A stretch of DNA of 64,000 nucleotides from Acidicapsa acidisoli (GCF_025685625.1 NZ_JAGSYI010000001.1:1116001-1180000), one strand, 5' to 3'. Positions 1-8,414 are shown, numbered from the stretch's first letter. Translations and numbers: made by a program. Notes: a model not told the origin generated them from the sequence alone.

Positions 1-195
1 TCCGTTAGGCAAATCGAATCCGCCCTGGATGAAATGCGGTAACTGCTTTGTAGACTGTCCGATAGTACGCGGCGAATCATCTGAAACAGCGGGAGGTGCG
101 GTGTTCTCATTGGTCTGAGCATGAACTGGCATCGCGCCCAACAGACCCAGGGCAATGAAGCCTGCGAAGCCGCAGAACTTGGCAGTAACAGACAT
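1..195 (-). CDS. Secreted protein, N-terminal part only
   Basis: The ATG at 193-195 opens a frame of 65 codons that runs off the left edge without a stop. Residues 1 to about 27 form a Sec signal peptide: a short N-terminus, a hydrophobic stretch (GFIALGLLGAMP) and an Ala-x-Ala-like site before QTNENT. The remainder is polar and Pro/Ser rich. The body of the protein lies outside the window, so its function cannot be named. It lies downstream of and on the same strand as the PHP metallohydrolase and the TonB-dependent receptor, so it may belong to the same exported set. A hairpin at 398-426 lies between it and the PHP gene. Confidence 0.7.
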   Translation of the reverse strand, partial: MSVTAKFCGFAGFIALGLLGAMPVHAQTNENTAPPAVSDDSPRTIGQSTKQLPHFIQGGFDLPNG

Positions 196-397
196 GTTCT
201 TCCTTTCGAAGTGGTTATGCTAGGGCCTGGGCCAGAAGTCCGATACCGATTTCAAGGCGGTACCGGGAACAGAAATCGCTGAAGAGCAGACAAGTTAAAA
301 CAGCGCCAACGCCTTGGTTCTCTATCTAAGCCGTACGTCGTTGATCGTACGCCAGGATTGTTAATTCTCGTTGAGAAAGCCTACAGCAGCGGCTTGC

Positions 398-426
398 GCC
401 CGCTGCGTCTGGGAGACACAGCGGGC
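398..426 (-). terminator. Hairpin downstream of the PHP metallohydrolase gene
   Basis: GCCCGCTG (398-405) pairs perfectly with CAGCGGGC (419-426), with four further pairs inside after one mismatch and a GGG loop. It begins 12 bases past the stop codon of the minus-strand gene. There is no T-run, so it may be an mRNA 3' end or a Rho-linked stop rather than a classical intrinsic terminator. Confidence 0.45.
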
Positions 427-437
427 ATTTGAACTCC

Positions 438-1973
438 TTAGAAATTTAGATAGATTGGATTGCCCGCGATCAGCAGGCTTCCGCCGCTGGATCGAATGTT
501 GATCCGGAGCCAATGCCGCTTCCCGTCGCTTGTATAGTCGAAGTTTCGCGTCTCTTCTTTCCCTTGCACCGCGGCAGCGTCGACGAGAGTAGTAATCTCG
601 CCATCCTGAATTACTTCAGGATGCGCTCCTTCGAGTTCGGTCATCTTGATTGAGAACTTCACCTTCTGATCGGCTGGAGACTGGATTGCGTCTCCCATCG
701 CAGCGGTGGCAGTTCCTGCCTGAGCGGTGAATTCGAGGATGCGGTTCGATGTGCCTTCGATATCTATGAATACGTGTCCGACGCGAATGGCGTCGAGAAT
801 GGCGCGCTCCGAGAGGTTCGCAGCGTACACAACCGTAGTGGGATGACCGATTGCCGACCTGGTTTGCGGAGGATAGTCGGCATCATGATTGTCGCTTCCG
901 CCAACACCCGTAAGCCGATAGCCCTTGTTCAGCTTGTCCTGCCAGAAGGGAATGCCAGAGCGGGGACCGTCAAGTGAGCCGCCGTTGATCGCTTCGATGG
1001 ATGTTACGCGGCTATAGTCCGTGTCCGGAACCGTCCAGCCGCAGCCCATGCAAGCTGCGCCAGAGGGCGAGCCGGGGTGATTGATCGAAAACAATCCATG
1101 CTGATCCTGCACTTGTTGCAGCATCTGATTGATGTTCGGCACGTGTGGGCTTGTCAGCCGAAAATCGATGAAGCTTGTCGTTCCAAAGACATTAGCGTGT
1201 CCCTGAAAGGTCGTGATCTCGCGGCCTGGGATCAGCAGCAGTTGATCGAAGTATGGCTGTAACTCGCGCATGTCGTTATATTGCGAGATTGTATTGTGAT
1301 CGGTGATTGCGATGAAGTCGAGCTTCCTGTTCGCAGCCGCTTCGACTGTTTTGTATAGCGGGCATGGGACTTTTTGCCCCGACTGGCTGAGGCACGATCC
1401 GTCGCTGTGGGCGTTGTGCATGTGCAGATCGCCGCGATACCATGCAGGACCGTTACGCAAGGGCGTCTGGCTAAACGTCGAAACCTCAGGCGTTTCGCCG
1501 GCATGAGCGAAATAGATTTTGGCTTCGTATTCGGAGCGCACGCCTTCCTCGATATTTGGAACACCCAGAATGAGCTTCCACTTACCGGGGATAATTACTC
1601 CCGGAAGATAAGACGGCGTGGCATCTGTCTCGGAGATAGTGAAGTAACTCTTGTTGCCGCCGCTCCATCCACGAAAGCGCTCGCTATCGAAGACGCCCAG
1701 ATCAATGGAGGTATGCTTATCGCGCTCGGTGTAGGAAAGCTCCACGCTCACGCGGGTGACGCCTTTCGGTACTGCAAAGGGCAGCTCCTTGTAAGTCTGG
1801 CGATCGGCATAGGTGACCGTTCCATGCAACACCACGTCGGGCTTCGCGTGCTGGGCATATCCAAGAGGTTCGTTCAAGCACGGGATCATGCATAGCAGAG
1901 CAATGACGATTGTCCAGCCGTGGGAAAAACCAAGGCGCTTTGCTGTCAAACTGAAAACTCGCTTCCGATTCAT
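438..1973 (-). CDS. Secreted PHP-domain metallohydrolase (CehA/McbA-like)
   Basis: This is a predicted exported metal-dependent hydrolase of 511 residues. The ATG at 1971-1973 is preferred because a GGAG-type ribosome site precedes it and it places a signal peptide (hydrophobic WTIVIALLCMIP) at the N-terminus; an upstream in-frame ATG at 2063 would add 30 residues ahead of that signal. A beta-rich region is followed by a PHP fold. The metal motifs are visible: DLHMHNAHSDGS, then DFIAITDHNT, then INHPG and GGSDNHD. PHP enzymes of the CehA/McbA group hydrolyse phosphoesters or carbamates, but the substrate cannot be read from the sequence. It lies 270 bases downstream of the TonB-dependent receptor on the same strand, with a hairpin between them, so a role on a compound taken up by that receptor is possible but is inference. 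Confidence 0.82.
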   Translation of the reverse strand: MNRKRVFSLTAKRLGFSHGWTIVIALLCMIPCLNEPLGYAQHAKPDVVLHGTVTYADRQTYKELPFAVPKGVTRVSVELSYTERDKHTSIDLGVFDSERFRGWSGGNKSYFTISETDATPSYLPGVIIPGKWKLILGVPNIEEGVRSEYEAKIYFAHAGETPEVSTFSQTPLRNGPAWYRGDLHMHNAHSDGSCLSQSGQKVPCPLYKTVEAAANRKLDFIAITDHNTISQYNDMRELQPYFDQLLLIPGREITTFQGHANVFGTTSFIDFRLTSPHVPNINQMLQQVQDQHGLFSINHPGSPSGAACMGCGWTVPDTDYSRVTSIEAINGGSLDGPRSGIPFWQDKLNKGYRLTGVGGSDNHDADYPPQTRSAIGHPTTVVYAANLSERAILDAIRVGHVFIDIEGTSNRILEFTAQAGTATAAMGDAIQSPADQKVKFSIKMTELEGAHPEVIQDGEITTLVDAAAVQGKEETRNFDYTSDGKRHWLRINIRSSGGSLLIAGNPIYLNF

Positions 1974-2183
1974 ATTGTCTTCTCCATGCGGCCGAGGGAA
2001 GGATTTATCCCATCTTCCGCTAGTCAAATAATCCGAGGGTAATCCGAGGGCAAAGCCGTACATGCCGTGGTGATTCTTTCTTCTCTATGATCAAGGCTCG
2101 ACACGCGAACCGTTGCACAGACCTTATAGCGAAATGGATGCAAGCCGTGAACACTTACTAAACGCCGTAGCTATAAACACGGA

Positions 2184-2227
2184 GAGCCCGGAAGCTCCCT
2201 TGCATTGCGAGGGATAATTCCGGGCTC
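2184..2227 (-). terminator. Large hairpin downstream of the first TonB-dependent receptor
   Basis: GAGCCCGGAA (2184-2193) and TTCCGGGCTC (2218-2227) form a perfect 10-bp stem, with an inner TCCCT/AGGGA stem. It starts 17 bases after the receptor stop codon. No T-run follows on the minus strand, so termination would be imperfect or Rho-assisted and read-through into the PHP gene is possible. Confidence 0.5.
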
Positions 2228-2243
2228 AGGGTTATGGTGAGTG

Positions 2244-5200
2244 TTAGAAATCCAGCTTGAGTGCAAATTGCAACAGTCGCGGACCATTCCGCAATGCGGT
2301 GATTTCACTGAAGGCAACCGGATTGGTGTAATTCAAGTTACCCGGCTGTGCGAACTCTGGATGGTTGAAGGCATTGAACGCCTCGGCCCGGAACTGCAGA
2401 CGGGCTACATCTCCAAATGCGAAGTTCTTGAAGATCGAGGAATCCAGGTTGTACCATCCTGGTCCGCGCACCTGCTGTGGAGCGCCACCAAGAACGGAGT
2501 AGTTCGATTGTCCAATCTGAGTGGCCGCGGCCGGCTGGGAAAATGCGGCGGGATTTAGCCATTGCTGTTGGTTGTGAGGACCGGCATAGAGATTCTGCCC
2601 TGGAACTACAGGAGCGAAGCAGCCAAAGTCCGAGGTAGTCGCAGTGGCGCAACCAACCGTCAGCGGGTTTCCGCTCTGGTAGGTGTAGATAGTGTTGACC
2701 GTCCATCCGCCGAGAACTGTATCGACTGCGCGGTTTGCGTTTCCTAGGAATTGCTTGTTATGGCCAACCGGCAGAGCATAAGTTCCAGACGCGTGGATGA
2801 CGTTCGTGGCGTCCGTATCGCAGAGACCGTAATCTCCCTTGATTCCGAAGCCAGGCAGCCATTGCGCACGATAAGCCGATGTTGCAGTGCCCTGTGTTCT
2901 TTGATCGCTGTAGCACCGGCTGTAGGTGTAGTTAGCTAACATACGCAGGCCCCAGCTCTCCTCGTGCTCATAGGTTGCCTGCATGGAGTTGTATGAGCTG
3001 TCTCCATTCGTCGACTCGTAGATCGCATTGGGCGCGAACTCCGGAAAGGGAAGGAAGCTCTGATAGTTGTTGCTCTGTGTCGGCAGCTGCTGGATGTTGG
3101 TGCCTACCGGCAGGATCTGGGAGGGAGAATTGTCTGCACCGAGATTATCCAGGTGACGGCCAACCGTGCCGACATATCCAATCTGGAACGAATCGTGATT
3201 AGTGAACTGCGTTTGCGTGGTCAGGTTGTAAGTCTGAACAGCAGGCGTCTGATAGCTGTACTGGCGCCCATACAGGTTAATGCCGTAGCCATTGACCTGC
3301 GTCGGGTCAGAAAGATTGATGGTTGAGAAGGTGTTCTCCATGGTCGCTGTCTGACCATTGGAGAGCTGCAGAGGAGCCTGCGAGCTAGGCGCGTTCTGAG
3401 TGATCGCGTAAATGAAGGGATAGTTGGTGCCGAGGGTTCCACCAAAACCGAGATTGCCCAGAGCGCCATAGGAGATGCCATAACCGCCGCGAACTACGAG
3501 GGTTGGCGTGATCTTATAGGCAAATCCTATTCTGGGGGCGAAATTGGTGGGTTGAGCGTGGCCCAGAGTCAGGCTGGAGACGCAATCGAGATTGATGTTG
3601 CTTGCAGCCAGAAGGGCGTTAAAGGTGGACGACCGCGCGACCTGGCATCCCTTGTTCGACATGTAGTACGTACCCGTCGAGCCGTTGCCGCCGTTGGCGA
3701 TGAAATTAGCCTGACGTCCGTTGACTTCCGCATACGGTGTGAAGTAATCCCAGCGGAGTCCCAGATTCACGGTAAGAGCCTGCGTGACTCTCCAGTTATC
3801 CTGGAAGTAAATTCCCGAGTACCAGCGATGATATTGAACTCCAGCAAAGTTGGAGCCTTCAAAGCTGGCGAGTCCACCGACTTGATTGACGCCGCCAACA
3901 GTAGAATTCGTTGGGCTCAACAGAAGATCGGCAATGCCATTCAGCTGTTCATTCTTGTTGGGAACGTCCGTGAATTGTCCGCTGTAGGTAAAGAGGCCTC
4001 TGGGCGCGGGAGGCTGCTCGATGTTGCCTTCCAAATCGTCTAGCTGAGCGCCGAACTTGAAGGTGTGATTGTGAAATTGCTTGGTCACGTTGTCCGAGTA
4101 TTCCGCATCCCATACGGTTTGGACGGTCGGCCGGTCATCGGTTGGTCCAAGCTGGCTCAGCCCATCGATGTTCAGCGTGGAAAGGCCGCCATTATTTGTA
4201 ACTTGTGGAATGCCCTGAATGCCGTACTGCGCAGGAATACCGGGGGTGTTTGCGTCGGACAAGATCTGATTCTTTTCGCTGTGTCCGAAACCGAAGTGAA
4301 ATTCATTGACCAGGGTCGGGCTAAACGTGTGGGTATAGCCGGTTGCTACTTCGTAAGACGGGAAGCTGTCGTTCTGGTCGTTCTGTCCGGGCAAGGCACC
4401 GGGCGCAAATTCGCTGTAATAGCTTTCGTCGAAGACGGCGAAGAGTGAGTCCTTGGCGCCAAAGGTGTGGTCGATCCGAAGATCGTATGCATTGATGGTG
4501 AAGGTTTCCTTGGGATTGTTGAGGTAGTTGTTTGCAAGTCCTGACCCATTGGGCAATGGATATTGGCTAAGCAGCTTCACCGCGTTGGGGTCCAGGCGCC
4601 CGGCCGGCAGCATGTTCAGCTTCGAGGTCATGCCGGTGAAGTTCGTGATTCCGCCTACACTTCCGGTAAAGAACGGGTCACGGACATAGACTGCGCTGGA
4701 CGATGAATTCTGCAGACCGGTGATCGGATCCACTTGTCCAGCTCCCACCATACGGGTGGTTGCGGGATCGAGAACGGTGCCATGCGGAATCACGCGACCC
4801 AGACCGTCGGTCGTTGTGCCGCCGTTATACGTGATCAGATCCTGCAAATTGGTGAAACCGCTATTGACCATGTTGGGAGTGGGAACCGTGCTGATCGCTT
4901 GAGAAGGTGTGACAATTCGTGTTCCCTGGTAATCGAAGAAGAAGAAGGTCTTGTCTTTGCCGTTGTAGAGCTTGGGAAGGAGGACTGGCCCGCCCACCGT
5001 TCCGCCGAACACATTCTGGCGGTACTCGGGGATTGCGTTGTGCTTCTGGGCATCGAAATAATCGTTGGCGTCGAAGTCATTGTTGCGGATGTATTCCCAG
5101 AGATTTCCGTGAAGTTGATTCGTTCCGGAACGTATGACGGCATTGATCACGCCGCCTGTGGAGTGACCGAATTCGGCGCTATTATCCCCGTTCTGCAATT

Positions 5201-5894
5201 TGAATTCCTGAACGGCATCCGGGGGAGGAGTGACGGTGGCGTCGGTACCGACCGAGCTGCCTCCAAAAAATTCGATGTTGTTGTTGATGCCATCTAGGCG
5301 AAAGTCATTCTGATAGAGCTGCACGCCATCCACCGAGTAGAAGGCGTTTTCCGGTGTGCCACCGTTCTGCCCGATCGGAGCAGTTGCGACGCCCGCGGCA
5401 AGCTGTCCCAGAGAGCCCCAGTTGCGGTTTTCCAACGGCATATCGTTGAGCGCCTGGCCGCTAATCGTCTGTCCGACAGAGCCGTCTTCCGCCTGTAGGA
5501 GAGGAGCCGCGGCGGAGACAGTGACTTCCTGCTGCACGCTGCCGGTAGCGAGCTGGAGATCGATGGTCGCGGTCTGCTGGACATGCACCTCGACTCCGCG
5601 GACCACGCGGGTTTCAAATCCAGTCGCAGCAGCGGTGATGGTGTAGGTGCCCAGATTCAGCCCGTTGAACGCATAGTCGCCGCTCGCGTTGGAGGTGGTG
5701 ACGGCGGTGATGGCGGTGAGATCGTTCTTGAGCGTGATATTGGCATTGGCGACAACCGCGCCGGATGAATCCTTAACGGTGCCGGTGATGCCGCCTGCGT
5801 CAATTTGCGCCCAGGCCGTGCCTGAGAAAAGGATTGCGAAGAGCAGCGCGCAAGCCAACGCGACAACTCGGTTCTTAGAGCCGATGTGTTTCAT
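2244..5894 (-). CDS. TonB-dependent receptor, Oar-like, with carboxypeptidase-regulatory domain
   Basis: This is an outer-membrane receptor of 1216 residues. A signal peptide (residues 1-30, ending AWAQ) is followed by a carboxypeptidase regulatory-like beta-sandwich (about 33-115, starting GGITGTVKDSSGAVVANA). A plug domain follows (about 125-260, with EVTVSAAAPLLQ and SGGVINAVIRSGTN), then a long beta-barrel ending in an aromatic-rich strand (LQFALKLDF). Such receptors in Acidobacteria use TonB-ExbBD energy to import large substrates; no SusD partner is adjacent. The start ATG has a strong AGAGGAG ribosome site. It is transcribed divergently from a membrane-anchored regulator across 474 bases that carry two GGGTATACAC sites, which suggests local control. 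The substrate is unknown. Confidence 0.9.
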   Translation of the reverse strand: MKHIGSKNRVVALACALLFAILFSGTAWAQIDAGGITGTVKDSSGAVVANANITLKNDLTAITAVTTSNASGDYAFNGLNLGTYTITAAATGFETRVVRGVEVHVQQTATIDLQLATGSVQQEVTVSAAAPLLQAEDGSVGQTISGQALNDMPLENRNWGSLGQLAAGVATAPIGQNGGTPENAFYSVDGVQLYQNDFRLDGINNNIEFFGGSSVGTDATVTPPPDAVQEFKLQNGDNSAEFGHSTGGVINAVIRSGTNQLHGNLWEYIRNNDFDANDYFDAQKHNAIPEYRQNVFGGTVGGPVLLPKLYNGKDKTFFFFDYQGTRIVTPSQAISTVPTPNMVNSGFTNLQDLITYNGGTTTDGLGRVIPHGTVLDPATTRMVGAGQVDPITGLQNSSSSAVYVRDPFFTGSVGGITNFTGMTSKLNMLPAGRLDPNAVKLLSQYPLPNGSGLANNYLNNPKETFTINAYDLRIDHTFGAKDSLFAVFDESYYSEFAPGALPGQNDQNDSFPSYEVATGYTHTFSPTLVNEFHFGFGHSEKNQILSDANTPGIPAQYGIQGIPQVTNNGGLSTLNIDGLSQLGPTDDRPTVQTVWDAEYSDNVTKQFHNHTFKFGAQLDDLEGNIEQPPAPRGLFTYSGQFTDVPNKNEQLNGIADLLLSPTNSTVGGVNQVGGLASFEGSNFAGVQYHRWYSGIYFQDNWRVTQALTVNLGLRWDYFTPYAEVNGRQANFIANGGNGSTGTYYMSNKGCQVARSSTFNALLAASNINLDCVSSLTLGHAQPTNFAPRIGFAYKITPTLVVRGGYGISYGALGNLGFGGTLGTNYPFIYAITQNAPSSQAPLQLSNGQTATMENTFSTINLSDPTQVNGYGINLYGRQYSYQTPAVQTYNLTTQTQFTNHDSFQIGYVGTVGRHLDNLGADNSPSQILPVGTNIQQLPTQSNNYQSFLPFPEFAPNAIYESTNGDSSYNSMQATYEHEESWGLRMLANYTYSRCYSDQRTQGTATSAYRAQWLPGFGIKGDYGLCDTDATNVIHASGTYALPVGHNKQFLGNANRAVDTVLGGWTVNTIYTYQSGNPLTVGCATATTSDFGCFAPVVPGQNLYAGPHNQQQWLNPAAFSQPAAATQIGQSNYSVLGGAPQQVRGPGWYNLDSSIFKNFAFGDVARLQFRAEAFNAFNHPEFAQPGNLNYTNPVAFSEITALRNGPRLLQFALKLDF

Positions 5895-6086
5895 GGTCTC
5901 CTCTGAAATGGTGCGTGAACTGTTTCATGTGTTTTTTGAACGATCCGTGCAGCGAGGAAGGCTTGAGGCCAGTTGCCCTCAGCCGCTCGGAGTGAGAGTG
6001 CCGCCCGTTATCGATTCCGAGTCTAGCGACGACAGTCCTAATGGAAGATTGGGGCCTTTCAGGAACCGCCTTCAAGGGTATTTAGA

Positions 6087-6096
6087 GGGTATACAC
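6087..6096 (+). promoter_or_regulatory. GGGTATACAC site, copy 1 (candidate operator)
   Basis: The bases GGGTATACAC contain the palindrome GTATAC and are repeated exactly at 6177-6186. A partial copy GGGTAT lies at 6076-6081. The position upstream of both the receptor and the regulator fits a regulator binding site; this is inferred from repetition only. Confidence 0.4.
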
Positions 6097-6176
6097 TCCA
6101 TTTTTCCGGCAAAAACGCAGATTTCGCGTTGAATGCATGAGGCTCTGAGGCAATATTAAAATTTGGCTTCGGCAGG

Positions 6177-6186
6177 GGGTATACAC
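6177..6186 (+). promoter_or_regulatory. GGGTATACAC site, copy 2 (candidate operator)
   Basis: This is an exact second copy of the 10-base site in the same orientation, offset by 90 bases and so close to a whole number of helical turns. Both copies are followed by a C/T-rich trinucleotide. Confidence 0.4.
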
Positions 6187-6368
6187 CTCGCGTGTGCTAT
6201 GTTTTAAGTGTGAATAGATGGCGTGAGAGTAAGAGGTTTGCGTCAATACGGAAGCGCATACAAACGAATTCACCGACGTCTTAACATTCGCATTCCTAGC
6301 GACGCGGAACGCAAGCCAGATGTGCGTCGCGTTCCGGTACGCTATTCGTTGATCTCACCGAGGTATCA

Positions 6369-7670
6369 GTGGTTACCGTGTCTGTTGATCCTCTCGACAC
6401 GACTCCTGAACAGGAACTCGTTCATCGCATCCTGACAAGCAAGCATTTCAACAAGGCTCCGCTCTTGTCGGAGTTTTTGGCTTACGTGTGCCGTCGAGCG
6501 CTCGGAGATGGCGCTGACCGTATCTCGGAACAGGAGATTGGGGTAAGCGTCTTTGGCCGCAAGCACGGATACAACTCCAAGGAAGACAATATAGTCCGGA
6601 ACTATGCCCGGCAGTTGCGCAGGCGGCTCGAAGAGTACTACTTGACCGACGGGCGGGACGAGACGCTTCGCATAGAGATTCCGAAGGGCGGATACCTTCC
6701 CGCATTTGTATCCATTCAGGGCGCGACGGACGCGGAACCGATGGATGGGGAATCTCTCCCGGACGAAGACCAGGAGCAACCGCCCCGAATTTTCTCTTCG
6801 CGTTCGCCTGGATTGAAGCGAGCCGGAGCCGCCACTATGGCCATGATCGTCTGTTCCCTGCTGGTGGGCGTAGCGGCAGGCGCAGCAGGGATCTGGGCAT
6901 GGCAACACTTCAAATCTCCAGCCAGTCATGTCAGCGAAATGCATTTGCTGTGGGCGCAGCTCTTCCGGCCGGACCAGGATACGTTTATCGTGCCCGCGGA
7001 TACGGGCTTCGTCATGCTTCAGGAGATCAAGGGAAAATCCTATTCTCTGGCGGAATATGCGAGCTGGTCTTCGGTCAAACAGCCCGAGCCCAGCTTCATA
7101 GCGGACCTTAAAAATCGAAAATACACCAGTGTGATGGATATCGAGACGGTGGTGCAGCTCGAACGCCTGCCGGAACTGATACAGGATCGCTGTCTGATTC
7201 GGAATGCGCGCAGCCTGACCCTTGAGGACTTAGGCGAAAGAAACATGATTCTTCTGGGGTCCGTCTATAGCATCCCCTGGATAGAACTTTTTCAGAAGAA
7301 CCTGAATTTTCAGTTTGTCTACCGGCCAGGAGAGAACCGCGCATGGATCGAGAATCGGCACCCTGCTTCGGGCGAGGCAGCTACCTATGCCAACAATTGG
7401 AATGGCCTGTCCGAGAAAGCGTATGCCGTGATTGCCTTCCTACCCAACCTGAATAAGACGGGCCATGTTCTGTTGGTGCAAGGTCTGGATGGGGCGGGCA
7501 CGGATGCAGCCGTGAACCTTCTTTTCCACACCGGGGATTTGAACGGAGTGATCGATCGAGTTCGACACGCCGATGGAACTCTGGGAAGCTTTGAAGTTCT
7601 CCTCGAATCGACCAGCGTCAACTCTCACGCTACGAATATTCGCATCGTGTCGGTTCGGGAACCGCGCTGA
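6369..7670 (+). CDS. Membrane-anchored winged-helix-type regulator
   Basis: This protein has 433 residues in three parts. Residues 1 to about 118 form a conserved DNA-binding-like region with RISEQEIGVSVFGR, EDNIVRNYARQLRRRLEEYY and IEIPKGGYLPAF, a pattern shared by a group of acidobacterial regulators and resembling ToxR/OmpR-like winged helices. Residues about 153-178 form one transmembrane helix (MAMIVCSLLVGVAAG...GIWAW). Residues about 180-433 form an extracytoplasmic domain with FRPDQDTFIVPADTGF and HVLLVQGLDGAGTDAA. The start is a GTG with GAGGT four bases upstream; a second GTG lies at 6378. It is divergent from the TonB-dependent receptor, which suggests that it senses something in the periplasm and controls the receptor directly. 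The exact DNA-binding family assignment is by pattern, not by search. Confidence 0.7.
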   Translation: MVTVSVDPLDTTPEQELVHRILTSKHFNKAPLLSEFLAYVCRRALGDGADRISEQEIGVSVFGRKHGYNSKEDNIVRNYARQLRRRLEEYYLTDGRDETLRIEIPKGGYLPAFVSIQGATDAEPMDGESLPDEDQEQPPRIFSSRSPGLKRAGAATMAMIVCSLLVGVAAGAAGIWAWQHFKSPASHVSEMHLLWAQLFRPDQDTFIVPADTGFVMLQEIKGKSYSLAEYASWSSVKQPEPSFIADLKNRKYTSVMDIETVVQLERLPELIQDRCLIRNARSLTLEDLGERNMILLGSVYSIPWIELFQKNLNFQFVYRPGENRAWIENRHPASGEAATYANNWNGLSEKAYAVIAFLPNLNKTGHVLLVQGLDGAGTDAAVNLLFHTGDLNGVIDRVRHADGTLGSFEVLLESTSVNSHATNIRIVSVREPR

Positions 7671-7752
7671 AAACCTCTGCTAACTAACTTACCCTCAATT
7701 ATTTAGGCCACGCCGCATTCCGTTCGATTTTCTTGCATTATCATGGACTTAC

Positions 7753-7811
7753 AGGGCTAGGCCTCAGATCTTAATCTGCCGCTTCCCGGTTCAAGTCCTG
7801 GTGGACCCGAC
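7753..7811 (+). pseudogene. tRNA-like relic, resembles 3' half of tRNA-Lys(CTT)
   Basis: CAGA-TCTTAA-TCTG (7765-7778) resembles a Lys(CTT) anticodon arm with one loop base missing. It is followed by a 5-6 base variable segment, a T-arm CCCGG-TTCAAGT-CCTGG with one C-T mismatch (7785-7801), and TGGACCC-G as a 3' acceptor strand. No matching 5' acceptor (GGGTCCA) is visible upstream. The loop deletion and missing 5' half argue against a working tRNA. It lies immediately before the ribosome site of the EF-P-like gene. A chance tRNA-like hairpin is the alternative. Confidence 0.35.
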
Positions 7812-7826
7812 TTTTTGAGGATTTCT

Positions 7827-8402
7827 ATGGCTGCACTGTTAGACGCGATCAACGTCAAGCGCAAGATGTATTTCGAGTTCGAAGGTGCTCCGTATTACTG
7901 CCTCGAATCCGAAATTTCGACCCCTACGGCAAGAGGTGGCCAGACCCTGGTTCGGCTGAAGATGCGCAACCTGCTCACGCGTGCGGTCTTCGACAAGACC
8001 TTCAAGGCCGGGGACAAGTTCAAGGAGCCTGATCTGCAGATGGTCGAGGTCTCGTACCTGTACAGCGATGCGGATGGCTCGTACTTTCTGGACCAGGAGA
8101 GCTTTGACACGCTTACGCTCAACGTCGACATGGTCGGTGATGCCCTGGACTTTCTGCTGGAAGGCACGATCCTTCAGATTCATAAGTTCAATGGCAACCC
8201 GATCGGACTGCAACTGCCCCAGCAGGTGGAATTGGCGGTTACGTATACGGAACCGGGTGTTCGCGGAGATACGGCCAGCGGCGCGGTTACCAAGCCGGCC
8301 AAGCTGGAAACAGGCATCGAAATTCGCGTCCCTTTTTTCATCAAGCAGGATGAAAAGATCAAGGTGTATACGGAGACGCGGGAGTTCGCCGGCCGGGCCT
8401 GA
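7827..8402 (+). CDS. efp: Elongation factor P-like protein with arginine at the loop tip
   Basis: This protein has 191 residues, the normal length for EF-P, which binds stalled ribosomes at polyproline stretches and promotes peptide bond formation. The N-terminal KOW-like domain, the EPDLQMVEVSYLYSD domain II and the C-terminal PGVRGDTASG...KPAKLETG segment are all recognisable. The tip of the domain I loop reads TPTARGGQT, so residue 36 at the usual modification position is Arg rather than Lys. That loop is more like YeiP/EfpL proteins, while domains II and III are more like EF-P. The ATG at 7827 follows GAGGA by five bases and is preferred over an upstream TTG at 7815. No EarP, EpmA or YmfI-type modification gene is near. 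It converges on the antiporter gene with only 12 bases between them. Confidence 0.85.
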   Translation: MAALLDAINVKRKMYFEFEGAPYYCLESEISTPTARGGQTLVRLKMRNLLTRAVFDKTFKAGDKFKEPDLQMVEVSYLYSDADGSYFLDQESFDTLTLNVDMVGDALDFLLEGTILQIHKFNGNPIGLQLPQQVELAVTYTEPGVRGDTASGAVTKPAKLETGIEIRVPFFIKQDEKIKVYTETREFAGRA

Positions 8403-8414
8403 CTCTTGTAGGCG

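Larger units (their letters stand above)
5895..6368. other. Divergent intergenic region between receptor and regulator
   Basis: These 474 bases hold no convincing gene; short frames on either strand lack ribosome sites. The region should carry promoters for both flanking genes. Its most visible feature is two copies of GGGTATACAC 90 bases apart, both on the plus strand, with a partial copy (GGGTAT) 11 bases before the first. The AT content is higher around 6100-6220, consistent with a promoter zone. Confidence 0.6.

Noticed and set aside
2064-2243. Possible small gene between the PHP and receptor genes
   Set aside because: Only the hairpin at 2184-2227 is visible; no frame with a ribosome site was found.
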